From: Owenia fusiformis
Lineage: Eukaryota; Annelida; Polychaeta; Sabellida; Oweniidae
DNA length: 64,000 nt
Direction of reading: 5' to 3'
Assembly (NCBI GenBank): GCA_903813345.2
Contig: CAIIXF020000007.1
Span: forward strand, 37,286,759-37,350,758
The position numbers were made by a program, and so were the translations under genes. Within the stretch, counting starts at the first letter, position 1. Every line of letters begins with the position of its first letter. Positions 53,409-64,000 of the stretch are shown piece after piece. Below the pieces are notes generated by a model, which saw only the letters and a program-made list of their open reading frames with translations, made no database searches and had not been told where the DNA came from.

Positions 53409-53604
53409 CAGTAAAATCTGTTTAATCAAAACACCTCTGGAACCAATCAAAAGTGTTCAAATTGGCAGGTGTTCACATTTCATTCAACTTAATATAAGAG
53501 AGAAGTGACAATACTGATACTAGGAAAAGTGTTCATATTGAGAGGTGTTCAGATTAGTAAGGTGTTCAGATATACAGAGGTGTTCAGATATACAGGTTTT
53601 ACTG
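53409..53604. mobile_element. Family D MITE, complete
   Basis: cagtaaaatctgtttaatca at left and gatatacaggttttactgc at right; the last 20-bp motif is duplicated (gtgttcagatatacag twice). Confidence 0.78.
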
Positions 53605-54893
53605 CAAATCAAGGTACTCTAGGTACAAACAAGTAGAACTATAAATCATTGATATCGACTCCTACACATTTTGTAGTTACAAAGTTGAATGACTTTATCA
53701 CCTTATATGTAACATAATGTCAAATGAACATTTTGATTTTCTCAAAACAATCCATGAGAAAAGAATGGAATCCGCAAGGAAAAAATGAATGGACATTGAG
53801 TCTATATCTCTAAATTATTTAAAAACAAGCAAATGAACAAGTTTTAGAGAGAAATCAAATGAAATATCATAACAAGAGAAGATTAGTTGAAACAGATTTT
53901 CCCAAGTCTGCAAGGCTGTTAACCCCAGGTGTCTTGGTACAAAATAATTTACATTTCTCCTTCAAATTGGGAAACAAACAAGAGTTAACTTGATTCAAGT
54001 TCGTAAGTAACTTCAGTATAATTAATTAAATCTTATTAGTCTCAGAATACATCCAACATAAGTCAGGATATTGAATCTTCAAACAATGTTTTGGTTTCCA
54101 TGGAGATTCCATTAAATATTCAATTATGGCCTGTCAATCAAAAACTATTAATAGCTCATCAATCCCGAATTAATCCCCCATCCCCTTCCCCAATGTACTA
54201 TAGATTGGGAAGGGGGTTCACATTGATCGTTTGTGATCCACCCCCATTCACTCACACACCCCTCCTACAAAATGGGATAGTAGAACGGTCGGGGGGGGGG
54301 GGGGGTGTTACTAGACTAACGTAGCAAGAGTAAGGTAATAAATAAAATATAAATGATTATCAGAGAGAGCATAAAACGTGAGCGTCGGCTATTAGTTTAT
54401 ATCATTAATTCCGATTAGATCCCACCGTTGGGGCCAATGTTTTAATATCAATACGACCCATCCTCACTGATTTCATTTACGCGGGGCATTGCTATAAATG
54501 AATAAGCACGTCATATCAAATAAAATCCCAAATGGAAAAAGGCAATAAAAAATTAATAAAAATGAGACCAAACTACATATGAAATCATGGAAATTGGATT
54601 CTCTGATATTGCACAAAAAATAGAATGACCAATGACAAATATTTTTGATGACCAAATATTTTTGATGGTTGTTGTTTATCTGGAAAAAATCTCAGGAGAA
54701 TCGCACTTCATCATATATCAGGATACATGGACTAATTCGATGTCGGAAAAAAAATCAGTCTATAAATCCAGAGATTATTACCTGTCAGTTTAAATGGTTG
54801 GCTATAAGCTACATTTATTGATAATTCTCTGTCTAATTAGGAAAAACAATTCATATTAAATGCATACTTATAGTATCCCAGACATTATTAAAC

Positions 54894-55008
54894 AAGGCAT
54901 TTACATGCAAAATGTCAGCACCTGCCATTTGTTACAGATGCCGACTGCCGACCACTGAATACCAACCACCAAACACCAAAAAATGTTACCACTTGTGGGG
55001 GGACATAA
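54894..55008 (+). mobile_element. Family F repeat
   Basis: aaggcatttacatgcaaaat, gtcagcacctgccatttgtt; ends acttgtggggggacataa. Confidence 0.68.
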
Positions 55009-55107
55009 TAATAATTAGATGTCTTTTTACATGTTTAACAATCTACATTCCCTTCAACGCGCTATTTCTACATGGTATTTCAAAAACATGATATCTTGCT
55101 TATATTC

Positions 55108-55358
55108 AACCTCCGATCACAGGGCTTCAAAATCCAGACTATATTCTTTAATTTTTTACGCCCTGCGATAAGCAGTTAGCATTTCCCTGATTAACAACTC
55201 GCAATCTGATTTGCTGTCGCAACACTGCAACAGAAATCATGTATAAGTCATTGCGCATAATAAGATCACGTGATTCAGTTTAATCGGGCGCTTCCAAATT
55301 GGTTATAGCAGGGGGAAGAGGGAGATACGGATTCTGGATACCTGCATAGGAGGATGAC
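55108..55358. mobile_element. hAT-like MITE (family G), second copy
   Basis: 251 bp flanked by the perfect 8-bp duplication TTATATTC (55100-55107 and 55359-55366). Nearly the same sequence and the same orientation as 4418-4666. Confidence 0.85.
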
Positions 55359-55598
55359 TTATATTCTGATGATATTTGACAGACTTCTGCTATTTCAATG
55401 GACTTAACACTTGAATGACTTAACACTTGAATGACCATCTTTGCTAAACAAATGGACTACATGAATTGATGGGAAATTACATGTACAAAACCAATTTAGA
55501 CATCTTTCTAGATATTTCTGGACATATGAATAATGAAATCAAAATTCTGCTCTGGTAACCGTCCAAAGATAAAGCATCTTTTAGAAATAAAATTCATT

Positions 55599-55812
55599 TA
55601 CACTCCCCTCCATAAGTATGGTAACTGGAAATTTTCATTTGATTGCTTATTAAAGCATGCTAATGTTTGAATCTTAATTCCATTCTTTATTGCAGTAGTT
55701 AAGAAATTTAAAATAGATCTGATGGTTTTTGTTAATTGCCAAACATGACGCCCTAATTAACATATAATCCAGAGAGGAACTTAATTTGCCAAACTTATGG
55801 AGGGGGGTGTAC
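55599..55812. mobile_element. Tc1-like MITE family A
   Basis: tacactcccctccataagta and aacttatggaggggggtgta are inverted ends, with TA at each. Confidence 0.82.
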
Positions 55813-56329
55813 TATCTTTAAATATCAATAGTAGAAACAGTTGCTACTGAATAATCGAGAAAAACATTGCAAAAATTCAAAGCATGAATGAGAAATGCAA
55901 AACAGGGGATTAAACCTGATTTGTGAGATTTCGAGGATAAACAGAATACGGAAATAATGCTGAGGTTACATACAACCTAACTCATATTTTATAAAGTCAT
56001 AATTCTGCAGCATTTTCTGCTGACCCAAAGGCTACTTTAAGACAGACGTAGGCTTAGAATAAAATGTATCTCTTATCAGTCAATATGGTACAACGAAAAT
56101 GGGACTTCTGCGCATGTTAAAAATTTTCGTCAAAACTCAACTTTTGTTCAAGTTGATACGATTGTCTTTCGAACTAGAGACTTACCTCATTCGAAAGATC
56201 ATAAAAGACTTTATCTATGCTGAAAATCTTAGATCCAAACATAGTAGAATACGCCGTCAGTCCGCATTTGATTTTTTGAAGTGAGTTTCGTAGATCGTCA
56301 GATTTCTCCGACTGATATCGGGTTATCTC

Positions 56330-56960
56330 AAATTGGTTCGTTTATAAATACAAATTTCTTTACCGTTGTAAGGCGCATGCGCAAAATTGATTTATAAACG
56401 TGATTGGTTGATGGTTTTTCTCCTGAGCATGCGTGAAGTCTGATGAACACTTATGACGAAGACCGGAGCAAACATTAAAACTCTCAAACGAAATTCCAAG
56501 ATTCAGATCATTTCGCCGTGTTTGCTAAGCGTGTATACGTGAATGACAAGCTGTTTTGAGTAGATCAGGTACCTGTTTTAGACACAACATTGATTTAGCT
56601 TGACATTGATGTGCACATTGGCACTTTTGAGCATGTTAATACAAGTTTTTACACGCTTAGCACGAGACGTGTTTTCGAAAAATCTGTTATCTGATTCACT
56701 CGATTATCGTATGGATATGTATTTCTGCTGACATTTCAACACCACATCACATAGAATTACGATGCAGAATGATAATAAAACACAAAACAACTACTAAATT
56801 CCACTTGTTATTTCACAGGAGGTAAAATTGCACACTGCCTAGATTCTTTGTAAGGGTCGTCAGACATCGGATTGGCCGCCATATTTGAAATGAAAATATC
56901 ACTAAATAGAGGTCTGCGCATGTGTCAACATTTCGACTGTTATTTTGTAAGATTTACCAA
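56330..56960. promoter_or_regulatory. Promoter-like motif cluster, orientation unknown
   Basis: Contains a perfect NRF1-type palindrome gcgcatgcgc (about 56371-56380), an inverted CCAAT (gattggttg, about 56402), gagcatgcgtg, and at about 56870-56885 an inverted CCAAT joined to a YY1-type site (ggattggccgccatattt). These motifs are typical of housekeeping promoters. No adjoining coding exon could be identified; the 61-codon frame at 56099-56284 is not recognised. Confidence 0.25.
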
Positions 56961-57711
56961 AAGGCACGATTTACAGGAAGATCAAAATTCAGCAATCTCA
57001 GCCTTCTGCCAAACTTAAGGAACAAAATAAAACGTAACTCATATTTTGTAAGCTTCCCAGACCACTCCTAACATGACTGGAATAAAGAGATAAGATTAAT
57101 CACCAAATAAAACTGCAATTAATGAAATCATTAACTCCTAAAAAATAGATAAAAACATTGTATTAATATCTGTTACTGTCTGCTTTTAACTATTAACAAA
57201 TATTGACTATGCTCAATCATATACTTAACCAATAAAAATCAAATACACCAATTACGTTCTGTATATTTCTAAAATGGGAAAAATTCCATTTTTTTACCAA
57301 AAAACTCAGCGGGGTTTAACCTTTTAACAACAACTGTAAAAATAGTGTTTCGTTTTCATTTAGACAGAGAAAATATTACCCAGTAAGTTATTTCCTGAGA
57401 ATCTTTGTTCTATACCTTAGTGACGTCTTAGTAGAGCTGACTGAAATACTGATTTTCTCCCTATGAGTAGAGATTTCAAAAAAGTCTAGCTGTTTTTATA
57501 TTTTCTCTCTAAAATTTGAATAAACCGTCTCTTTTTCAAGCATTTCCTTGCAATTAAGACTTAACACATGTTCTTTAAGTTTATTCCTTGATTTTATCCA
57601 ATGATCTCCACAGGATTTTTTCTCAAGTGGGAGCAAATTTTTCATATTCACAATTCAGACAAAAATTGGTCAAAATATGCCTATCTTTATGATGTTTCTC
57701 ATTTTCAAGTG

Positions 57712-57800
57712 GATGCAAATGGATTATCAGGGTGGTGCAAATGGATTCCCAAGAAGTTGCAAATGGATTATCAGGTGGGTGCAAATGGATTATCAGGTGG
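57712..57800. repeat. 22-bp minisatellite
   Basis: Four copies of tgcaaatggattatcaggtg-gg, the second altered (ttcccaagaagt). Confidence 0.88.
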
Positions 57801-58357
57801 GTACAACCCACAGGGGCTTGGCTGGAGTGTCAGGCAAGCCCTCCGATAAGTGTGTACTGTTATAAAGAGACCAATGTTGATGCTTCCTGAAATTTCTCAG
57901 GTAACCCAAGGGTAGCAATTTGATATTTGTACTCCTTGGATGTATGCAACTTGATAAGTCCATATTTTTTTTGATGAGTGGAATGACATTAGTAACTATG
58001 TCGGTATGACCTGCTAAGAGCTACGACAATGATCGATTATCACATTTCCCAGCAGGCTTCCTTTGATGAGCCTGACGGTACACATTAGTGAACAATCCCA
58101 AACAAAACAGTTACCATGACAAAAAGCGATATAAGAGAAAAAAAACTGAACATTTCGGGAATTTGCAATAACAAAGAAACGAAGCCATCCATGAAAATCC
58201 AACTAACGTCCAAAGTTCAGAAAATCTATAGATTCAGAAGAGTGCTTTCGTCAAAATGATTCAATGATATATGCAAATAGAATCTGTTATTAGTAGGTTC
58301 ATTGTGTTAATACAAGGGACAAGTGAGTGTGGGTGTTTCATCAATGATTCTGCTAAT

Positions 58358-58455
58358 TTTGTTGTTCCACTAATGTATTGTGTTCCACTAATGTATTGTG
58401 TTCCACTAATGTATCTTGTACCAACAATGTATCTTGTTCCACTAATGTATCTTGT
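58358..58455. repeat. 18-bp minisatellite
   Basis: Five copies of ttccactaatgtattgtg with cttg variants. Confidence 0.88.
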
Positions 58456-58570
58456 TCATCATCCATGTAACCTTTTCAAATAAAAGCTAACATAATATTG
58501 AAGCAAAATTGTTTTCATTTTTCATCCAATTAGAGTCACATTATCAACACTTGTTTTACTATCATTTGAA

Positions 58571-59507
58571 GTGTTCAACTTATTGAGGTGTTCAACGTAT
58601 TGAAGCATTTGACTTATTGATGTATTCAACTTATTGAGGTATTCAACTTATAGAGGTGTTCAACTTATAGAGGTGTTTAACTTATTGAGGTATTCAACTT
58701 ATAGAGGTGTTTAACTTATTGAGGTATTCAACTTATTGAGGTGTTCAACTTATAGAGGTGTTTAACTTATTGAGGTATTCAACTTATTGAGGTGTTCAAC
58801 TTATAGAGGTGTTTAACTTATTGAGGTATTCAACTTATCGAGGTGTTCAACTTATAGAGGTGTTCAACTTATGGAGGTGTTCAACTTATTGAGGTGTTCA
58901 ACTTATAGAGGTGTTTAACTTATTGAGGTATTCAACTTATTGAAGTGTTCAACGTATTGAAGCATTTGACTTATTGATGTATTCAACTTATTGAGGTATT
59001 CACCTTATAGAGGTGTTCAACTTATAGAGGTGTTTAACTTATTGAGGTATTCAACTTATAGAGGTGTTTAACTTATTGAGGTATTCAACTTATTGAGGTG
59101 TTCAACTTATACAGGTGTTTAACTTATTGAGGTATTCAACTTATTGAGGTGTTAAACTTATTGAGGTGTTTAACTTATTGAGGTATTCAACTTATAGAGG
59201 TGTTAAACTTATTGAGGTGTTTAACTTATTGAGGTATTCAACATATAGAGGTGTTAAACTTATTGAGGTGTTCAACTTATAGAGGTGTTCAACTTATAGA
59301 GGTATTCAACTTATTTAGGTATTCAACTTATTGAGGTATTCAACTTATAGAGGTGTTCAACTTATAGAGGTGTTTAACTTATTGAGATATTCAACTTATA
59401 GAGGTGTTTAACTTATTGAGATATTCAACTTATAGAGGTGTTTAACTTATTGAGGTATTCAACTTATAGAGGTGTTCAACTTATTGAGGTGTTCAACCTA
59501 TAGAGGT
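58571..59507. repeat. 17-bp minisatellite, about 55 copies
   Basis: Units of ttcaacttattgaggtg and ttcaacttatagaggtg, with tttaactt variants alternating; 937 bp = about 55 x 17. A longer period is visible because the block from gaagcatttgacttattgat recurs near 58600 and 58960. Confidence 0.94.
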
Positions 59508-60053
59508 TAAAAAGAAGGCAGTACAAGATGTGACTGATCACAATTTAAAGCAATCCTTTTAAAGGTTATTTTTAACGCTTCATCAATGGGCTCAAAAAGC
59601 TGTCTATTTTTATTGAATTAAAACAGATTGTTCTTTCTATTTCAAATGGATTCCAATAATTGACAAACCACCCTCTCCTTGTGACCTAACAACAGGAGGT
59701 TTCTACCCATAATGCCCTGTGAATAGCATGTGGCAATTTCCACCAATCAAGTTTCATCATCAGTTGCTTTAATTTGCTTTATTCCTACACTGCAATTATA
59801 TCAAATTAATTTTCTTTTTTTGTCACATGTATTTTTTTGCAATTAATTACTTAAAGGTACATTTTGATGTCTTTCATAGTCTCAATAATCTCAAATACCA
59901 TAATAATTTAACATTTTACCATTCGCCCACGATTCTATTTCTCCAATTTCTGTCAATGTCCTGAATGTGAATGTGACCATCATTTAATTTTGCCATGTCT
60001 TTTTAGAGACCGACCTAATCGAATGATGGCATTAACTCCTACATTCTCTCAAA

Positions 60054-60194
60054 ATGACATTTCACTTAAAGGGGCATTGTGTCTAGCCATGACATTTCAC
60101 TTAAAGGGGCACTGTGTCTAGCCATGACATTTCACTTAAAGGGGCACTGTGTCTAGCCATGACATTTCACTTAAAGGGGCACTGTGTCCAGCCA
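60054..60194. repeat. 35-bp tandem repeat, four copies
   Basis: gacatttcacttaaaggggc followed by actgtgtctagccat, nearly perfect in all four. Confidence 0.93.
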
Positions 60195-60252
60195 ATAAAC
60201 AAATGGAGACTGAAAACAAAACCTGTACCACAAAACTAATCAACTAATGTTA

Positions 60253-61172
60253 CCCTACTATCACACCAAACTAGTTCTCACTGCGTTCTCGAAAACGGGC
60301 TTCAACTGTATACGAACGGACTGGACCTTTCATTTTGCAATGATTTTTCCTTTGATCTTAATGGTTGAAGCAATCATTAATCGATGATTGCTTGCGATGG
60401 TCTGTTTTCGGAATTTCAAGGTCGGATTTTTTATAAGGGTACTAAGAACCGTTTGGGATCTATTTACAAACTTCATCGAACGTACTCAAACGAGTAGGTC
60501 CTCTAGAACTTAGACAATGCTCACAATGTTCTCGTGGTCGTCACGTTCTACAATTAGAACGAGTGACAACGTACTAAGGACGAGCTGGACGTACTACGAA
60601 CGGAACCGTCGTACTTCAATCCTACTAGGGACGTTTTAACAACGAGTTGAACTGTCTGCGGACGTGTTGAGAACGAGGTAGAACTAATTGCAAACGGGTT
60701 TAAACTGATTAAGAACGTATTTAAGACTGCTTATGAACGAGTTAGCAAAAATATAGCTATCACACCAAACAAGTTGCCACCGCGTTCTTCAAAACTGGTT
60801 TTAAACTGTGTGCGAACGGAATAAACGTAGCTGCAACTTTCTAAGGTCTATTTACAAACTTTATGAACGTTCTCAGACGGGAATGTGATTTTAGAATTTT
60901 GAATCGATTCAAAATTCGATGACGACCATACCGTTCTGCAATCAGGTCATGTTGACCTTCTAGACTAAGGGACGCGTTCTACAACGTTGCACTCCAACGT
61001 GGTGCGACCTGAACGAACTGCGAACGAGATGGACGTATTGAAGACTGTTTAAGATCGAAGAAGCTAATTATTTCAGACATATTTCCCGACCACAGCCAGA
61101 TTGAGCCCGTTTGACGACGTTTTCGTAGGACTGGCAAGAACGGGTAAGAACTAGTTTGGTGTGATAGGGGGG
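60253..61172. mobile_element. Non-autonomous inverted-repeat element, 920 bp
   Basis: Left ccctactatcacaccaaact-agttct and right agaactagtttggtgtgata-gggg are inverted. TTA flanks both sides (60250-60252, 61173-61175), compatible with a 3-bp TTA duplication as in PIF/Harbinger elements. The internal copy of the terminus at about 60757 (ctatcacaccaaacaagttg) and many 'aacg' phrases show internal repetition. No transposase frame. Confidence 0.7.
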
Positions 61173-61333
61173 TTAACGACTCTCACACTATCATTACCAC
61201 TATGTGGCACCCCACACATATATCTGATTAGTCTGCGCTCGTTAACGTAACATGATGTCTGATACCATCAAATACACCTACTACTTCCTCGACCGAGTTG
61301 ACATCACAATCAAGTTAATGGTCTGCCCTTATA

Positions 61334-62319
61334 CACGGGGTACCATCGAATAATTTTGGCAACGTACCGGAGAACGACATTTTACTAAGAAATGGCAATA
61401 ATTTAGCACAATATATTTTTTAACTAGAGTTCTACTTTGATTTTGACAAAAGTAAGTATTCCATGCAATGGCTATTTCATTCATGAGTTTGTAGGAATTC
61501 TGTTGGAACCCAGTTCTGATCAAGTACGAAGTTATTGAAATCGGCGCAGTCGGACTTTACTCCGAAAGATGGTTTTTCGATTATAACTTTTTACAACATT
61601 TAAGTATAGACTTTTGAAAAAAGTACAGAATAGTCCTTATACTATTGAATAATTCTGTTATTTCTGATTCACACGACTCTGATTTGTTTAATTAAAAAAA
61701 AGTTTTAAAAATATTACTTAGGAACGTAACCGGAGCTAGGAACGTAACCGGAGCAGATCAGTTGAATTATATAATTAAAAAAAATATATATATGATATAA
61801 TAAATACGCATTCGAACAATCCCGTATGTTTTTAGATTAGTGTATGTGCTTTAAATCATATATTTTAATTTTTTTGATTAAATAATTCAACTGATCTGCT
61901 CCGGTTACGTTCCCAGCTCCGGTTACGTTCCTAAGTAATATTTTTAAAACTTTTTTTTAATTAAACAAACCAGAGTCGTGTGAATCAGAAATAACAGAAT
62001 TATTCAAAAGTATAAGGACTATTCTGTACTTTTTTCAAAAGTCTATACTTAAATGTTGTGAAAAGTTATAATCGAAAAACCATCTTTCGGAGTAAAGTCT
62101 GTCTGCGCCGATTTCAATAACTTCGTACTTGATCAGAACTGGGTTCCAACAGAATTCCTACAAACTCATGAATGAAATAGTTATTGCATGGAATACTTAC
62201 TTTTGTCAAAATCAAAATAGAACTCTAGTTAAAAAATGTATTGTGCTAAATTATTGCCATTTCTTAGTAAAATGTCGTTCTCCGGCACGTTGCCAAAATT
62301 ATTCGATGGTACCCCGTGC
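61334..62319. mobile_element. 986-bp near-perfect palindrome (foldback element)
   Basis: Arms of about 460 bp (61334-61795 and 61857-62318) are inverted copies with few differences; loop of about 60 bp. Ends CACGGGGTACC and GGTACCCCGTG. TTATA lies at both outer edges (61329-61333 and 62320-62324). Each arm contains two tandem aggaacgtaaccggagc motifs near the loop. Equivalent frames appear on opposite strands in the two arms (for example MIRTGFQQNSYKLMNE), an effect of the palindrome. Confidence 0.88.
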
Positions 62320-62587
62320 TTATATAGATATATGAGACAATATTTCTATACCCTTCCAAGCGCAATCAAATATACTCGAACATCATCAAGTAAAACTACA
62401 TTCTGCGATATCACATTCAATTCCTTTATGAGGTTCGATGTCTGTGCTTAATGTTGAACACACCTATAAAAATATTGTATACCCAAACTACAGTTACACC
62501 TAGTTCAGCTAAAAAGTGTTACTTAAGATCTCCCTATCGAGAACTTTTTTGTAATTTTTGCATAACTGTTTCAATAAAAGGTATTTT

Positions 62588-62733
62588 TTGTAACCTGAAC
62601 ACTGATTGGCAGGTATTCACATTTCAAGGTTATTTTAACATGGAAACCAATGGCAGGTTTCTAAATATTACCGAAAAGTCTTCACACTGAGGTGTTAAGA
62701 TTCGATAAGTGTCGGATATACAGATTTCTCTAT
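62588..62733. mobile_element. Family D MITE, decayed
   Basis: acctgaacactgattggcag, cacactgaggtgttaagatt and cggatatacagatttctcta. Confidence 0.5.
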
Positions 62734-63327
62734 ATACATATTTTACATTACTTATAAACTTATAACTCTGTCGACATGTCGTCAATGCCTCAATTTTCTC
62801 TCATTGAAAGCCTACTGGTGTCAAGAGGATTGCACAGAGACCTGTTAACCCATAATTAGATACAATAACTGTTTCTGCTAAATTGTCTTGGAATTGAACA
62901 CAGTTATTACATAAGTTCTTCAAGGAGTATATTGATTTCTTCTAAATTATGAGGATTTCCCTGACAGAAACTCTAGAAACGGAACTTACATATAAGGTTC
63001 ACTTAAACACATAATAGACTTGGAGCACTCAAAATGCTGCCATAATTACTCTTAAAAATTTGAAAAATTGTTGATGTATTCATGCTTTAAATTCAAAATA
63101 AGGTGAATAAAGTGAAGTCAGCAAGGCAAAAGGGATTTCCTTATATGTTAGGTAAACTATAAGTATATCTGCTCTCTGATTGGTTAAACCTGCACATCGC
63201 TCCAAACGCAATATGTTGACATATATTGTTTTTACATTTTCAAGCTCTAATATAAAGTTTATGTAAATAAAAATTGTTTTTTTCTGCGTAATATCAAAGA
63301 ACAATCATTTAGTTAAAAAAATAAAAA

Positions 63328-63397
63328 GGCGAATGCGGGATTCGAACCCGGGCCTCCCGCGTGCTCAGCGAGGATTCTACCCCTACACCACCGTATT
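63328..63397 (-). tRNA. tRNA-Gly-like sequence, probable pseudogene or SINE head
   Basis: Minus strand: A box ggtggtgtaggggtagaa, anticodon stem CTCGC/GCGGG, then gaggcccgggttcgaatccc with the B box ggttcgaatcc, and a poly-T run right after (T5 then T7), as for Pol III termination. The body matches eukaryotic tRNA-Gly closely, but the loop is TGAGCAC (63361-63367) with G at the U33 position, reading AGC rather than a Gly anticodon, and the acceptor arms (AATACGG, ATTCGCC) do not pair. Not a functional tRNA as it stands. Confidence 0.5.
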
Positions 63398-63447
63398 ATT
63401 TACGTAGTCCCAGTAATTAAACGCCAGTTATTTTGAATGCTATGATT

Positions 63448-63565
63448 CGGAAGTGACGTCACGTTCTTCATTTAGAAACCTTTCCAAAATCATATCGCCG
63501 GCTCAGATCAGAGCAAATTCAATGAAAAATCTTTGAAATGACACATTTATCGTAAGTATTTCTAC
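63448..63565 (+). promoter_or_regulatory. ETS-CRE composite site with a donor-like site downstream
   Basis: cggaagtgacgtcacg (about 63450-63465) joins an ETS site to a full CRE. About 90 bp downstream, acatttatc|gtaagtattt looks like a strong splice donor. Could be the promoter and first exon of a rightward gene, or part of a repeat. No coding sequence visible before the window ends. Confidence 0.25.
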
Positions 63566-63689
63566 ACAAGATTTGCCCCATTTGTTCATCATTCTATAAT
63601 CTTTCATTAAGCTCAAAATGTTAAAGTTCACCCCCGAAACAACCCAAGATTGCGTTTCGGAGCGTAGTCCAGCTTTAAAACATCAAACT

Positions 63690-64000
63690 GTGGAATCATT
63701 TTATTTTTTTTATTTATTTAGATTTTATTTATTCAGGGATATCTAATAAGAAATACATATGTTTTCTTGTTTCCATTAGAACCCTGCAGACACACATACA
63801 CACTACATTTAACAATAAAATATGTGACAATATACATATCATAAAATTAGAAATTTGTAAAAACAGTACATTAATATGTGTAAAAATACTATATGACTAG
63901 TCGATAAAAATAAGCATTAAAAGTAATTGTCACACTTGACATTCGAGCATATTAAGACATGTAAAATTACAATTATTCACTAATTGAAGCAAGGAATTGC
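63690..64000 (-). mobile_element. Possible LINE 3' end
   Basis: On the minus strand it ends with tatccctgaataaataaaat, ctaaataaataaaaaaaata, a pattern seen at CR1-like LINE 3' ends. No reverse transcriptase frame inside the window. Confidence 0.25.

Noticed and set aside
62129-62335. 68-codon frame and its twin at 61329-61523
   Set aside because: Same sequence on opposite strands of the palindrome; no recognisable domain.
63328-63397. Functional tRNA-Gly or tRNA-Ala
   Set aside because: Acceptor arms do not pair and the base at the U33 position is G, so a working tRNA is unlikely despite good A and B boxes.

Overview
This is eukaryotic, AT-rich, intron- and transposon-laden DNA from an animal. 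One protein-coding gene can be supported with confidence: an EGFR/ErbB-family receptor tyrosine kinase on the minus strand. Its signal-peptide exon is at about 34.1 kb and its exons run leftward to the kinase N-lobe at 480-761. The remaining kinase exons and the C-tail lie beyond the left edge. The extended cysteine-rich ectodomain (more modules than vertebrate EGFR) and the many short Tc1/mariner- and hAT-like elements suggest an invertebrate bilaterian, plausibly marine. The species cannot be named from the sequence alone.

Gene layout, 5' to 3' on the minus strand: a candidate TATA/CRE/CCAAT promoter near 40.25-40.47 kb; signal peptide exon (34089-34170); L1 domain (26282-26647, 25068-25196); furin-like cysteine-rich domain II with the dimerization arm (19458-17642); L2 domain III (17079-14742); an extended cysteine-rich domain IV/V (10870-7676); an extracellular juxtamembrane exon (5776-5897 or 4814-4929); transmembrane/juxtamembrane exon (1561-1732); glycine-loop exon (1067-1180); and the VAIK/alpha-C/hinge exon (480-761). 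All junctions are GT-AG and all phases agree, giving 1001 codons in frame inside the window.

The main discovery candidate is that the gene carries two separate pairs of homologous, phase-matched alternative exons. One pair encodes the C-terminal part of the ligand-binding L2 domain (15815-16020 versus 14742-14953). The other encodes the extracellular juxtamembrane segment (5776-5897 versus 4814-4929). In each pair, including both copies or skipping both creates an immediate stop codon, so exactly one copy must be used. The locus could therefore make four receptor ectodomains.

The introns and the roughly 24 kb upstream of the candidate promoter are packed with repeats. They include a decayed mariner with DNAPAH remnants; two 250-bp hAT-like MITEs and an 819-bp hAT element, each with perfect 8-bp target duplications; a 5'-truncated LINE with poly(A) and target duplication; a 986-bp near-palindrome; a 920-bp inverted-repeat element; at least six families of short inverted-repeat MITEs, some nested; a 65-bp satellite with higher-order structure in the first coding intron; and a 17-bp minisatellite at 58.6-59.5 kb. 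A degenerate Gly-type tRNA-like sequence lies at 63.3 kb. No second protein-coding gene can be supported in 34.2-64 kb, although promoter-like motif clusters occur near 56.3-56.9 kb and 63.45 kb.
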